Shown: positions 21,595 to 33,491, counted from the first letter of the stretch. The stretch: 64,000 nucleotides of DNA from Dama dama (GCF_033118175.1 NC_083692.1:94544501-94608500), one strand, 5' to 3'. Numbers and translations are program-made. The notes: a model not told the origin generated them from the sequence alone.

Positions 21595-21815
21595 CCAGGT
21601 CAGACATTCCTGCTCTGAAATGTAGTTTGGTCACTTGCTAGCTGTACAACCCTGGGAAAGTTACTTCAATTCTGCTTCTTTGGTTTTCTGATATGTAAAA
21701 TGGGGTGGATGTTGGTACGTAATCCTGTCACCTATGAGGCCGCATGAGATAATGAAGGAACATTTTTGGCACATAGGAAGTGCTCAATAAATGTTATCTG
21801 CTGTTATTATTATAA
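21595..21815 (+). mobile_element. MIR SINE, nearly full length
   Basis: Landmarks in order: gtcacttgctagctgtacaa, gggaaagttacttcaattct, gatatgtaaaatggggtgga, gaagtgctcaataaatgtta, then a TTA-rich tail. A mammal-wide SINE core is recognisable. Confidence 0.85.
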
Positions 21816-22029
21816 GAAAGACCCCAGGTTCTCAAAATCATCTTCCTCCTTGATCACTACAAATTATATAGATACATAGAACTTCATTTGGCAACCTGAA
21901 GATATTTTAGAATGGTCTGATAGCTTATCATAAGAACTTTTTGGTATCCATAATCTATGGGCATTAGTAAGGAGTGAGATTTAAGAAAGAAAGCTATTTT
22001 CCTCTGAAATGGCCCATATGGGAAAATAA

Positions 22030-22130
22030 TCTTTTAAAAAGAATGAATACATGTATATGTATAACTGATTCACTTTGCTGTACATCTTAAACTAACCAAC
22101 GTTGTAAATTAACTATACTCCCGTCAAAAT
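22030..22130 (+). mobile_element. Ruminant L1 3' end
   Basis: The block tgtataactgattcactttg, ctgtacatcttaaactaacc, gttgtaaattaactatactc is the end of ruminant L1. A Bov-tA follows immediately, so the SINE probably targeted the L1 A-rich tail. Confidence 0.75.
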
Positions 22131-22358
22131 TGGGCTTCCCAGGTGGTACAGTGGTAAAGAATCTCCCTGCCAATACAAGACATGCAAGAGACGTGGGTTG
22201 GATCCCTGGGTCAGGAAGATCCCCTGGGATAGGAAATTGCAACCCACTCCAGTATTCTTACCTGGAAAACTCCATGGACAGAGAAGCCTGGCGGGCTACA
22301 GTCCATGGAGTCACAAAGAGTCAAACACAGTTCAGCAACTGAACATGCATATCCAATA
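22131..22358 (+). mobile_element. Bov-tA SINE in L1 tail
   Basis: Head gggcttcccaggtggtacag, through to gagtcaaacacagttcagca. The bases after it (caataaaattt) resemble the L1 tail end duplicated across the insertion. Confidence 0.85.
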
Positions 22359-22359
22359 A

Positions 22360-23175
22360 AATTTTTTTTTTTCAAAGAATAAAGAAATATTTTTAACCTT
22401 TAGTTACAAGATAAGGACATTTGAACTTGGGTTATAAAGCAAAGAAGCTATGTTCACAACATCCCCAGATAAACTTTCGGGGAAAATATGGCATATGTAG
22501 GATACAAAAGTCATTGTGAGGTGACGTCTAGTCAGTTTCATCCACGGTCCATTTCCCTGGGCTCTTAGCCTGTGAAGATGCTGAGCCACTGTTCGCCATC
22601 CTGCTTGCTAAGTGGGTGTTGTTCTTCATTAAGGAGCACTCCCAGAGGGATGGTCAGTTCAGCTCAAACCTAGTGCTGAATTGGAGCCATGCCTGAATTC
22701 CTGTTTAATCTCCATTGGGGCCTGTTTTTAGCCCAAGATGCCCTAGCCATTAGGTCATAGAGCTTTGGGAATTCTCACCCACTCCTGACTGATAGGTAGA
22801 CTGCTGAAGAACCACATTTGTCCTGAGTTCCCTCGATTGGTTCCATCTTTAGATTTGAATGGTCTCATTGTTCCTTTTTTTTTTTTTAACTTTGAGTTAG
22901 TGGGAGGGGCTGCACTGAACACAGCCAATGACAGACATACACATCATTCATTCTGGTGAACAGACAGGATTCCAGCTACCTTATTTGTGTAAGTATAAGC
23001 AGAATCGGCATGATAGTCAAAGACTTAGGAATGAAAACAATAACCAAAGAGGATGGATTATTGGGATAGGTCCTAAATACTAATTTGCCCCAGCATAGAT
23101 TCCCTATTTAGTTCATGCAAAAATGCAAATATGCTCAAGAAAGAAAGTAAATAATAATATTAACTTATGTCTATT
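22360..23175. other. Unassigned sequence
   Basis: No element recognised. A T tract lies at about 22876-22889. Confidence 0.4.
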
Positions 23176-23177
23176 GA

Positions 23178-23410
23178 GCAGTTCCCATGTGAAGGCACTG
23201 TGCTAGGAGCTTTACACAAATGATCTCTGATCTCACACAACCATCACAACAGACCACAACTATTATCATTTTACAGACAAGGAGAACAGAGGCACAAAGG
23301 GCTTAAGTCTGTATGCTGAAGGGCATGTAGTGGTCAGTGGAGGAGTTGGGATGGAAACCCAGGAAGCCTGGCCTCAAAGTCCATCCTCTTTACGACCACC
23401 CTGAACAATC
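23178..23410 (-). mobile_element. MIR SINE
   Basis: Antisense MIR landmarks: gaaggcactgtgctaggagc, ttatcattttacagacaagg, cagaggcacaaagggcttaa, then ccaggaagcctggcctcaaa and a close near ctttacgaccacc. Confidence 0.8.
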
Positions 23411-23555
23411 TCCCTGGTTGTTTTCATTCATCCTGCAGCAGTTTATGCCACATGCTATGGAGTAAATACAACTCAATCAGATATAAATTATGTTTTCAAA
23501 GAACCAACCGTCAAGTAGAGATGTTAAGACCTATGCAGAAATGTCAATAACGAGC

Positions 23556-23955
23556 ATTTCAATAAAACTTCCTACTACTATGTTGCAGGCACCACTCTAA
23601 GCACATTATGTGTATTAACTGACTCCTCAAAACAAGCTTTATCATGGATTCTGTCATCGTCTCCAGTTTATAAAGGATGAAACTGGTAAGAGGGACTTCT
23701 CTGGTGGCCCAGTTGTTAAGAATCCACCTTCCAACGCAGGGTGTGTGGGTTTGATCCCTGGTCGGGGAACTAAGAGCCCACGTGTCGGGGTGTGGGGTGG
23801 GCAGCTGAGCTCGTGTGTGACAACTAGAGAAAGGCTGGGAGCTGCAATGAAGACCCAGCATAGCCTCTAACAACAAGAAAAGAAACAGGTAAGTGCCTAA
23901 GACCACACAGCTATAAAGAGGTGTCATTTGTATTTGAAGCCAAGTTCTTAAAGGG
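23556..23955 (-). mobile_element. MIR SINE split by a CHR SINE
   Basis: Left half: tgcaggcaccactctaagca and agtttataaaggatgaaact. Right half: cctaagaccacacagctata and tttgaagccaagttct. The two halves are contiguous parts of MIR separated by the insertion at 23691-23881. Confidence 0.75.
23691..23881 (+). mobile_element. CHR-type SINE inserted in MIR
   Basis: The tRNA-Glu-like head (gggacttctctggtggccca) and B box (ggtttgatccctggt) are clear, and the body ends in an A-rich tail. Target duplication gaaac-ggtaag occurs at 23679-23690 and 23882-23893 with one mismatch. Confidence 0.85.
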
Positions 23956-24104
23956 ATAAAACCCGTTGAGCAGACAGAAGTAAGGCCAAAGCCAGGGGTG
24001 TTCTAGTGTATATGTGGTCAGTTAGCACTTAGCTCATCTTCCAAGTGTGCCTATTCAGCCAATGGCGGATTCACCCAGTGCTTTCCTCATTCTCCTTCCT
24101 GGGC

Positions 24105-24560
24105 TTCATTTTAAATGAATTCATTCAACAAGTGTTTCCTGAGCGCCTGCAACATGCCAGGCCCAGGAAAGTCTGCTGGGGCAGAGTGATGGTGTGACTG
24201 GTGAGGAAACAGAGACAGGAGAGGAGCTTTCAAGTCAGACCAGGGAGGGCAAGGTGGCTTGGCACCAGAATAACTGCCAGGCTGACCAGAGGAAAGGCAT
24301 TCTACGCAGGGGAATAATTGCCTCAAGACCCCGAGCTGTGAAGGAGCATAGCATCCGGAGAGCAACGTGGGGTTGGATGTGGTTAGAGTGTTGGGTGAAG
24401 GCATGGCCTACAGAAGACAGAAGAAACGGAAGGTGGGGAACATCCTTGACAAATTAAGGAGTTATATAAGCTTTTCCAGCAGACCATGGAAAGCCACTGG
24501 AAAAGTCTAACCAGCACAGATAGGGAGATGGTTTGATTTGTACTTGAGAATCTGGCAGGT
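24105..24560. mobile_element. Old L2-like LINE fragment
   Basis: It opens with ttcattcaacaagtgtttcc, gagcgcctgcaacatgccag and continues with the gaaagccactggaaaagtct type block. Both belong to a common mammal-wide repeat pattern that resembles L2 antisense. The family name is uncertain. Confidence 0.45.
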
Positions 24561-24676
24561 GGGGTGTGAAGTATGCCTTGGAGACGGGATTCTGGGTAGG
24601 GAGGCCGTTCTGACTGTTGTACTGAGCAAGGAGCCCTCGATAGGCTGAAGGAGTGTAGGGACCTTGACTCATGTTT

Positions 24677-24716
24677 GGCTAAAATTGGTCAAAATTGGCT
24701 AAAATTGGCTAAAATT
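24677..24716. repeat. 10-bp tandem repeat, four copies
   Basis: Units ggctaaaatt, ggtcaaaatt, ggctaaaatt, ggctaaaatt follow without a gap. Three are identical and one has two changes. Confidence 0.9.
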
Positions 24717-25229
24717 AATCTGTGTCTGACATTTCTGTAGTGGACTCAAACCAGAGAATGCATTAGGGTTTTGCAAAGAAGTAACTGAACCAATATTAAA
24801 ATTGTCATATCCTCCCCAATTTTATGAGAATGGTATCATCAAAAGGAGTCACAAAACTCATTCATATGGGTTGTACTATCATAGAAGTGTAGAAGGCCGA
24901 GAAAGCCTGGGTCAAGTCCTTCTGTCTGCAAATCTTGACACACAAGTACACCTTCTCTTGACTGATCCAGACCCTGTACTTACTTATCATCTGCCTAAGT
25001 GAATTCTTCCAATTGTTTTCTCCTATTTAATTTTGTTTTTAAATGTGTTACATTTCTAAGTCCATGACTCAATCGTAGCATCACTAAAAGTTGCAGAAGC
25101 AAACGTTATGTGATGTAGTAGGAAGTCCATAGCATCACTCAGGAAGGTTCTTATCTGACTCCCTCTCTAGATGTAACTAGATGTAACCAGCTTATGGAAA
25201 ATATGGGGATCAGAGGTATAAGAAAATAT

Positions 25230-25670
25230 TTGGCTAAATCTATAATGTAAGACACTCTATAGGACAAACTGTCAGCTTCTTCATTAAATTGGTGGCATGA
25301 AAGTGATAAGAAAAGATAATTATTGTGGAATTAAAGAGACTTAGAAGAATAACAATCCAATGCCATGTTTGAACCACGATTCAAAGAAACAAACTGTAAA
25401 AGACATCTTTCCCAACTGGGAATGATTTTGAGGAATTATTACTTTGGTTGGATATGATTAGTGGTATTTTTTTTAAATGTCCTATGTATTACATTGGAGT
25501 GTTTCAAGTAAAATAACATGATCTTCTGAGATAAATGAAATGCAAGAAATTTCATTTGATTACAATGAAAGAAGATTGGCAAAATGTTGACCGTTGTTGG
25601 TTAATGAGTAGAGTAAATTATACTATTATTACGCATATTTGAAATTTTCCATTATATAAAGGCTGTGTGT
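25230..25670. mobile_element. Possible ancient LINE-type repeat
   Basis: Patches such as aaaagacatctttcccaact, ggcaaaatgttgaccgttgt and atatttgaaattttccatta occur in the order of an old mammalian repeat. Name and strand are not secure. Confidence 0.35.
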
Positions 25671-27124
25671 GTGTGTTTTAGTTAACTCTGCTTGCTTTTT
25701 TTTAGATATTTTAAAAATTGAAACATAGTTGATTTATAATATGTTGATTTCGGGGGTACCATATGGTGATTCAAAATTTTAATAAATTATATATATTTGT
25801 AGTTATTATATAATATTGGTGATGTTGTAGCTCATTTATTTTGTATATAGTAGTTTATACCTCTTAGATGGGGTATGACCCCATCTTGCCCCTTTGGCCA
25901 TCCCTCTCCCCATTGTAAACACTAATTTGTTCTCTATACCTATGAGTCTGTTTGTTTTTGTTGTATTGACTAGTTTATTTTTTAGATTCCACTTATAAGT
26001 GGAATGCATAACATACAGTGTATATCTTTCTCTGACATATTGCATTAAATATGATATCCTCCAGGTCCCTCCATGTTGGGACAAATGACAAAATTTCTTT
26101 TCTTTTTATGACTGAGTGTTATTCCATTGTGTATATGTATATCACAACTTCTTTATCTGTTCATCTGCTGGTGGACACTTAGGTTGCTCCCACATCTTGG
26201 CACTTGTAAATAATGCTACTGTGAACACTGGGGTACATGCATCTCTTTGAACTAGTGTTGTTTTCTTTGGATATATACCCAGCTATGGAATTACTCATAG
26301 ATCACATGGTAGTTCTATTTTTAATATCTTGAGGAAATTCCATGTTGTTCTCCACAGTGGCTGCACCAATTTAGATTCCCCCAACAGTGTATGACTGTTC
26401 CCATTTTTTCACATCCTCACCAATATTTTATTTGTGTTTTTTTGATTATAGACACTCTGACAGGTATGAGGTGATATCTCATTGTGGTTGTAATTTGTAT
26501 TTCTCTGACAATTGACAGTATTGAACATCTTTTCATCTGCCTGATGACCATCTGTATGTCCTCACTGAAAAATTACCCTTTTGTATCTTCTGCCCACTTT
26601 TCAGGTGGGTCATTTGTGCTTTTTGATATTGAGTTGAATGAGCAGTTTATACATTTTGGATACTAGCCGCATATCAGTTATATTTTTGCAAGTGGTTTCC
26701 TTTGCTGTAAAAAACCTTTTCAGTTTAATTAGGTCCCACTTATTTATTTTTGCTTTTGTTTCCTTTGCCTTAGAAGATAGAGCCAAAAAAGTATTGCTAT
26801 GATTTGTGTCAAAGAGTGTTCTGCCTATGTTTTTTTCTATGAGTTTTATGCTTTCTGGTCTCAAATTTAGTTTTTTTTTTTAATCCATTTCAAGTTGATT
26901 TTTTATATAGTGTAAGAAATGTTCTAATTCATTTTTTTACATGTGGCTGTCCAGTTTTTCCAGCACCACTTATTAAAGAGACTATATTTCCTGCACTGTG
27001 TATTCTTGCCTCCTTGGTCATAGATTGACCACAGTGCATATGCTCATTCCTCAGTTCTCTTTTCTGTTCCATTTATCTGTATGTCTGTTTTTGGGCCAAT
27101 ACCACTACAATTTGATAATTGTAG

Positions 27125-27740
27125 CTTTGTGGAGAGCCTGGGGCTACTGGCTTAGTGGCCGATAAAGCCAGGTCCTGGGGCTCTTGCCAGCCCACTGCAG
27201 GCAGAGGCAGGTCCTAGGGTGTAGCTGCAGGGCCCAGAGCTGGTGTTGGGCCATGGCTGGCTATGGGGTCTGCGGTGTCCTAAAGGTTGTGTTGGCCTGC
27301 TAGGGCCCAGCTGGTGGGTGGGCTGGGTCCATAGGTGGCAGGGCTGAGGTTCTCCTGGGGCAGTGTCCTCCCACTGATGGGTAAGACCAGTCCTGAGGCT
27401 GGAGCAGGCTCCCTGGTGCCTGGAGCCAGGGCCCAGCAGCTCACAGGCTGGGACTGGCCTGCGATACAGAAACTGTGTCTGCAGATTGTGGGGTGGAGGT
27501 TCTCCTGAGTCTAGCGTCTACCCACTGGTGGGCAAGGCTGGTCCCCAGGCTAGACCAGGCTTCCTGGTGGGTGGGGCTGGGGACTCCTGGGCTGGTGCCT
27601 TCCCACTGTTGAGTGGAGCTGGGTCCTGGGGACTCTGGCTGCATCCCAGAATTGGGGCCAGCAGACTGGTAGGTGGGGCTGGGTCCTGAGGCTGATAAGG
27701 TAGATGGAGGATTCCAAAATGGCACTTACCACTCCTGGTG
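27125..27740 (-). repeat. GC-rich repeated units in the L1 5' UTR
   Basis: Irregular repeats of the type ggtgggtggggctgggtcc and ggtctcctg-like blocks recur every 60-110 bases (27300, 27380, 27540, 27570, 27620, 27675). They are part of the L1 5' UTR, whose repeats drive L1 transcription in this clade. The units are imperfect. Confidence 0.6.
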
Positions 27741-27754
27741 TAAGTGTGGTGGGA

Positions 27755-29050
27755 GTTCAGTTCAGTCGCTCAGTCGTGTCTGGCTGTTTGTAACTCCATG
27801 AAGTGCAGCATGCCAGGCTTCCCTGTCTATCACCATCTCCTGGAACTTACTCAAACCCATGTCCATCGAGTTGATGATGCCATCCAACCATCTCATCCTC
27901 TGTTCTCCCCTTCTCCTGCCTTTAATCTTTCCCAGCATCAGGGTCTTTTCAGATGAGTCAGTTCTTTGTATCAGTGGCCAAAGGATTGGAGCTTCAGCTT
28001 TAGCATCAGTCCTTCCAATGAATATTCAGGACTGATTTCCTTTAGGATGGGCTGGTTGGATCTCCTTGCAGCCCAAGGGATTCTCAAGAGTCTTCTCCAA
28101 CACCACAGTTCAAAAGCATCAATTCTTTGGCACTCAGCTTTCTTTATAGTCCAGCTCTCACATCCATACATGACTACTGGAAAAACCATAGCTTTAATTA
28201 GATGGACCTTTATTGGGAAAGTAATGTCTCTGCTTTTTAATATGCTGTCTAGGTTGGTCATAACTTTTCTTCCAAGGAGCAAGCATCTTTTAATTTCATG
28301 GCTGCAGTCACCATCTGCAGTGATTTTGGGGCCCCCCAAAATAAAGTCTCTCACTGTTTCCATTGTTTCCCCATCTATTTGCCATGAAGTGATGGGATTG
28401 GATGCCATGATCTTAGTTTTCTGAATGTTGTTTTAAGTCAACTTTTTCACTCTCCTCTTTCACTTTCATCAAAAGGCTCTTTAGTTCCTCTCCACTTTCT
28501 GCCATAAGGGTGGTGTCATCTGCATATCTGAGCTTATTGATATTTCTCCTGGCAATCTTGATTCCAGCTTGTGCTTCATCCAGCCCAGCATTTCGCATGA
28601 TGTACTCTGCATATAAGTTAAATAAGCAGAGGTGACAATATACAGCCTTGACATACTCCTTTCCCGATTTGGAACCAGTCTGTTGTTCTATGTCTGGTTC
28701 TAAGTGTTGCTTCTTGACCTGCATACAGATTTCTCAGGAGGCAGGTAAGGTGGTCTGGTATTCCCATCTCTGTCAGAATTTTCCACAGTTTGTTGTGATA
28801 TGCACAGTCAAAGGCTTTGGTGTAGTTAATGAAGCAGATGTTTTTCTGGAACTTTTTTGCTTTTTCAATGATCCAACAGATGTTGGCAATTTGATCTCTG
28901 GTTCCTCTGCCTTTTCTAAATCCAGCTTGAACATCTGGAACTTCTCGGTTCATGTATTGTTGAAGCCTGGCTTGGATAATTGTGAGCATTACGTTGCTAG
29001 GGTGTGAGATGAGTGCAGTTGTGCGGTAGTTTGAGCATTCTTTGGCATTG
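27755..29050 (-). mobile_element. BovB nested in the L1 5' UTR
   Basis: About 1.3 kb of BovB. Minus-strand frames give, from right to left, the segment QAGFRKGRGTRDQIANICWI, motif A as FINYTKAFD (the usual first catalytic Asp is Asn here), QGCILSP, then motif C as RYADDTTLMAE, and the C-terminal domain with YGCESWTIKKAEC. Frames are interrupted by shifts, so the protein is dead. The 5' side stops near 29050 within the RT N-terminal region. An 8-bp gtgtggtg occurs on both sides (27744-27751, 29060-29067) as a weak candidate duplication. Confidence 0.9.
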
Positions 29051-29654
29051 AATGTTGCCGTGTGGTGTAAAGAGCTCCCAAATGGCTGCCGCCGTGTAAC
29101 TGTGTCCCCGGGGTAAGCTCCAGTTGCCTTCCACCTCTCCAGGAGGCTTTCCAGGACCAAGGGCTGGGTCGGGCCCAGGATCCTTTCACGTTACTGCTTG
29201 TTTACAGGGTCCCAAAGCATGTGAGGTTTTGTGTGTGCTGTTTAAGAGTGGAGTCTCTGTTTTCCACAGCTCTCTGGCTCTCTGCAAAGTAAGCCCCTCT
29301 GGCCCTCTGGGAGCTCATCTCCCTGGCACAGGACTCCCAGACTGGGAGTGATGTGGGACTCAGACCCCCTTGTTCTCTGGGGAGAACCTCTGCAATCGTA
29401 ATTATTCTCTTGTTTGTGGGTGGCCCACCATATGGGTCTTGACTCTGCTGAGACTCCAGCCCCCTACTGGTCTCAGTATGGTTTCTTCCTTATATCTTTA
29501 GTTGTAGAAGATCTTTTCTGGTAGGTTCTGGTCTTTTTCATTGGTAGATATTCAGTAAATCATTGTAACTTTGGTGTACCCTTGAGAGGAGGTGAGCTTA
29601 GGGTCTTTCTACATCACCATTTTAGCTGATCTCCCTAGAACTCTGCTTGCTTTT

Positions 29655-30059
29655 CCACTCTAAATTAACATAGGCACTTTAAGGAAAACAAAAATAGATG
29701 CACAGAAGAGTTAACTACATACACCACTCTTATTCTTGGTCAGTGTTCTGTATATTTCTTTGCATTTTTTTTTCTTGAACACATTTGATTTTCACATAAT
29801 TGATAATGATTTTGTATTTCATATTTATTCTTATTTTTCCACATAATATATCATAGCATCTTTCATTTTACTACTTGGGCTTTCTAACCAGTGGCATACC
29901 AGCTCTTGAAAGCTAACCAAGAGTACTTCTTCCAAATTCTGTGTTCTTGAAATCATTCATGATGGAAATATCCAAACCATGGAAATCAGCACACATTATA
30001 AATCAGAGTTTTCCCCCAGAGAACAGATAGTCAAAGATTTACCAGCACATCACAGTTTG
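29655..30059. other. Unassigned AT-rich sequence
   Basis: No element recognised to the right of the L1 insertion. Confidence 0.4.
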
Positions 30060-30070
30060 TAACCATCATT

Positions 30071-30293
30071 TGTGTGTGTGTGTGTGTGTGCTCAGTCATA
30101 TCTGACTCTGAGACCCTAGGGACTATAGCCCACCAGGCTCCTCTGTCCATGGAATTTTCCAGGCAAGAATACCACAGTGGTTAGCCATTTCCTCCTCCAG
30201 GAGATCACTCCTGACCCAGAGATGGAACCCCCATTTCTTGCATCTCCTGCATTGGCAGGTGGATTCTTCACCACTGACGCCACCTGGGAGCCC
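30071..30293 (-). mobile_element. Bov-tA SINE with (TG)n at its 3' end
   Basis: A TG run at 30071-30090 leads into antisense Bov-tA (ctcagtcatatctgactctg) and ends with the tRNA head at the right (cactgacgccacctgggag). Near-identical aac-atcattt copies flank it at 30060-30070 and 30294-30304. The microsatellite occupies the tail position. Confidence 0.9.
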
Positions 30294-30334
30294 TAACTAT
30301 CATTTTTAAGGGCCACCAAATAGCCCTTTGAGTA

Positions 30335-30595
30335 AATACATGATAGTGAATAGTTACACTTATTACATACCAGGTACTCAGTACCTTACTTATTTAGCCA
30401 TTTAATTCTAGCAGCAGAACCTATCAGGTAGGTGCAATTATCGTCCACATTTTGCAGATGAATAAACTCAGGCAGACAGTAGTAGTAAATTGCCTGCAGT
30501 CCCACTGGTAGGAAGCAGGAACAAGCCTGAGAGCTGGGATTTGAACACAGGAGTCTTACTGCAGCATCTTAGCCTTTACTGTACCTGCTGCTTGG
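30335..30595 (-). mobile_element. MIR SINE
   Basis: Antisense MIR: ttacataccaggtactcagt, acattttgcagatgaataaa, agctgggatttgaacacagg, then a close near tgctgcttgg. Confidence 0.75.
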
Positions 30596-31711
30596 TACCT
30601 CTGCTCCAGCCAACAGCAGGGTGGCCACCCTCTGAGGCCAGCGCCTCTGTTCCATGAATCATTCAGCAAGTGGGCAGAACTGTGGGGCAGCCTGCTTCAT
30701 CTTCCTGCAGCCTGAGTGCGAGGTTGGGGAGCCCCGCCCCTACCACGAGTATCCATTACCTCTGGAACATGGCTCTGCACTCCAACAGAACAGATGCTCC
30801 AGCTTGCACTGCCGGCTACTCAGAAGGCAGCAACTTTCTCAGGTTGCTCTCAGAACTGAGCTGAGTTTTGGGGGGATGCTGGCACACCCCAAGTTGCAAG
30901 AGCCATCACAACCTCAGAGGCCAGATGAGCTTCTGTAGTATTTCAGGGCAAGGACTGCATGGGTGACTTCTTTCTCCTGCCCTAAGTGTTGGAAGTGTTT
31001 TAAGCGCCCACCAGGCAGTCAGGAGCACTGGGCAGGATTCTATTTCTGGTGTAGCGGCTGAGTTGCCCGAGTGATAACCAGGGAAGTCATTTGACCTCAG
31101 CAATGATCCTTTTATAATGTAGAGGCTCACAAGACCCAAGTGTTTTCAGAGCACTCAGAAGCTTTTGCAGACAAGATGCTGTGTGTGCAATTCAGCTGCC
31201 TGCAGGCTCTCTCAGGGCCCAGCATTCACCTGCATGGGGCTGGGAGCTCTGGGGCTTCCATTCTGGGCTCTCATATTAGCATGATGTGTGAGAGGTGTGC
31301 CAGTGGTGGTCTCTGAAGCTTGCCACCCCTGCTTTGGAGAAGAGGCTCACATGAAGCTGAGGACAGACCATTTCATCAAGGTGGGAGAGAAGAAATATTG
31401 TCTCAGAAGTTATGAGGGTTTGATTGTCACTTGACTAAAATCGTCACTGAAATAGAAAAATTGTACGTCCCCTACATGCAAAGCCTTGCAGTACCATAGG
31501 AATTCAATCAGTCTTTATTGACAAATGCTCTTGTCACCCTAAGAACAAAGTACTTAAGCATCTGGTTTCAGTCCAGTTTAGGATTTTCCCTGACCTTTCA
31601 AATTCTCTAAACCATAAAGTACCAGATAGAGATCCAGCCAGAATTAGAACATAGTCAGTGGCAAATCTCTGGATTTTTTCTTACAGTGCTTCCAAGAAAG
31701 GAGTTCAGTAT
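30596..31711. other. Unassigned sequence
   Basis: The part 30600-30950 is GC-richer and holds a 94-codon plus-strand frame without motif. No repeat or exon recognised. Confidence 0.4.
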
Positions 31712-33491
31712 GTGTAAAGAGATGAGAGACAGGAGGAGAGAAGAAAACAGTAGAATAGGAAAGACTAGAGATCTCTTCAAGAAAATTAGAGATCCCAAGG
31801 GAGAATTTCATGCAACGATGGGCACAATAAAGGACAGAAATGGTATGGACCTGAAGCAGAAGCAGAAGCAGAAGATATTAAGAAGAGGTGGCAAGAATAC
31901 ACAGAAGAACTATACAAAAAAGATCTTCATGACCCAGATAATCACAATGGTGTGATCACTCACCTAGAGCCAGACATCCTGGAATGCAAAGTTAAGTGAG
32001 TCTTAGGAAGCATCACTATGAACAAAGCTAGTGGAGGTGATGGAATTCCAATTGTGCTTTTTCAAATCCTAAAAGATGATGCTGTGAAAGTGCTGCACTC
32101 AATATGCCAGCAAATTTGGAAAACTCAGCAGTGGCCACCTGACTAGAAAAGGTCACTTTTCATTCCAATACCAAAGAAAGGCAATGCCAAAGAATTTTCA
32201 AACTACTGCATAACTGCACTCATCTCACATGCTAACAAAGTGATGCTCAAAATTCTCCAAGCCAGGCTTCAGCAGTACGTGAACCGTGAATTTTCAGATG
32301 TTCAAGCTGGATTTAGAAAAGGCAGAGGAACCAGAGATCAAATTGCCAATGTCCGTTGGATCATCAAAAAAGCAAGAAAGTTCCAGAAAAACATTTACTT
32401 CTGCTTCATTGACTATGCCAAAGCCTTTGACTGTGTGGATCACAATAAACTTTGGAAAATTCTGAAAGTGATGGGCATATCAGACCACCCAACCTGCCTC
32501 TTGAGAAACCTGTATGCAGGTCAGGAAGCAACAGTTAGAACTGGACATGGACCAACAGACTAGTTCCAAATAGGAAAAGGAGTATGTCAAGGCTGTATAT
32601 TGTCACCCTGCTTATTTAACTTATATGCAGAGTACATCATGCGAAATGCTGGGCTGGATGAAGCACAAGCTGGAATCAAGATTGCCAGGAGAAATATCAA
32701 TTAGTTCAGATACGCAGATGACACCACCCTTATGGCAGAAAGTGAAGAAGAACTAAAGAGCCTCTTGATGAAAGTGAAAGAGGAGAGTGAAAAGCTAGCT
32801 TAAAACTCAGCATTCAAAAAGCTAAGAGCATGGCAACCTGTCCCATTTCTTCATGACAAATAGATAGGGAAACAATGGAAACAGTGAGATACCTTATTTT
32901 TTTGGGCTCCAAAATCACTGCAGATGGTGACTACAGCCATGAAATTAAAAGATGCTTGCTCCTTGGAAGAAAAGTTATGACTAACCTAGACAGCATATTA
33001 AAAAGCAGAGACATTACTTTGCCAACAAAGGTCTGTCTAGTCAAAGCTATCTATGGTTTTTCCAGTGGTCATGTATGGATGTGAGAGTTGGACTGTAAGA
33101 GAGCTGAGTGCTGAAGAATTGGTGCTTTTGAACTGTGGTGTTGGAAAGACTCTTGAGAGTCCCTTGGACTGCAAGGAGATCCAACCAGTCCATCCTAAAG
33201 GAAATCAGTCCTGAATATTCATTGGAAGGACTGATGCTGAAGCTGAAACTCCAATACTTTGGCCATTGATATGAATAACTGACTCATTGGAAAAGACCCT
33301 GATGCTGGGAAAGAATGAAGGCAGAAGGAGAAGGGTATGACAGAGGATAAGATGGTTGGATGGCATCACCTACACAATGGACATGAGTTTGAGTAAGCTC
33401 TGGGAGTTGGTGATGGACAGGGAGGCCTGGTGTGCTACAGTCCATGGAGTTGCAAAGAATCGGACATGACTGAGCGACTGAACTGAACTGA
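31712..33491 (+). mobile_element. BovB retrotransposon, longest copy, decayed RT
   Basis: About 1.78 kb of BovB ORF2 and 3' UTR. Plus-strand frames contain QAGFRKGRGTRDQIAN, motif A as FIDYAKAFDCVDHNKLW with the catalytic Asp retained, then TD followed by a stop (TAG at 32561-32563 in place of the usual Trp codon), QGCILSP, and motif C as FRYADDTTLMAE near 32704-32740 just after a second stop. Further stops break the C-terminal part. A short AAGCAG repeat expands the sequence at about 31853-31872. The element ends in the aactgaactgaagg tail. It is 5'-truncated, without the endonuclease region. Confidence 0.92.

Larger units (their letters stand above)
25684..29654 (-). mobile_element. Internally deleted L1 with 16-bp TSD
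   Basis: The outer limits are perfect 16-bp copies of aactctgcttgctttt at 25684-25699 and 29639-29654. Reading from the left, an oligo-T (the A tail) leads into antisense 3' UTR and ORF2 (tatgactgagtgttattcca near 26108, cagcaccacttattaaagag near 26961) up to about 27125. The sequence then jumps to GC-rich L1 5' UTR text, which continues (after the nested BovB) to a close at about 29638. ORF1 and the endonuclease and reverse-transcriptase part of ORF2 are missing. Since one duplication pair encloses both ends, the deleted form was probably what inserted, or the deletion came later within it. Confidence 0.8.

Noticed and set aside
27125..27740. GC-rich repeated segment considered as a minisatellite or CpG-island promoter of a host gene
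   Set aside because: Its position between the L1 ORF2 fragment and the rest of the L1 5' UTR, inside one target duplication, explains it as L1 5' UTR.
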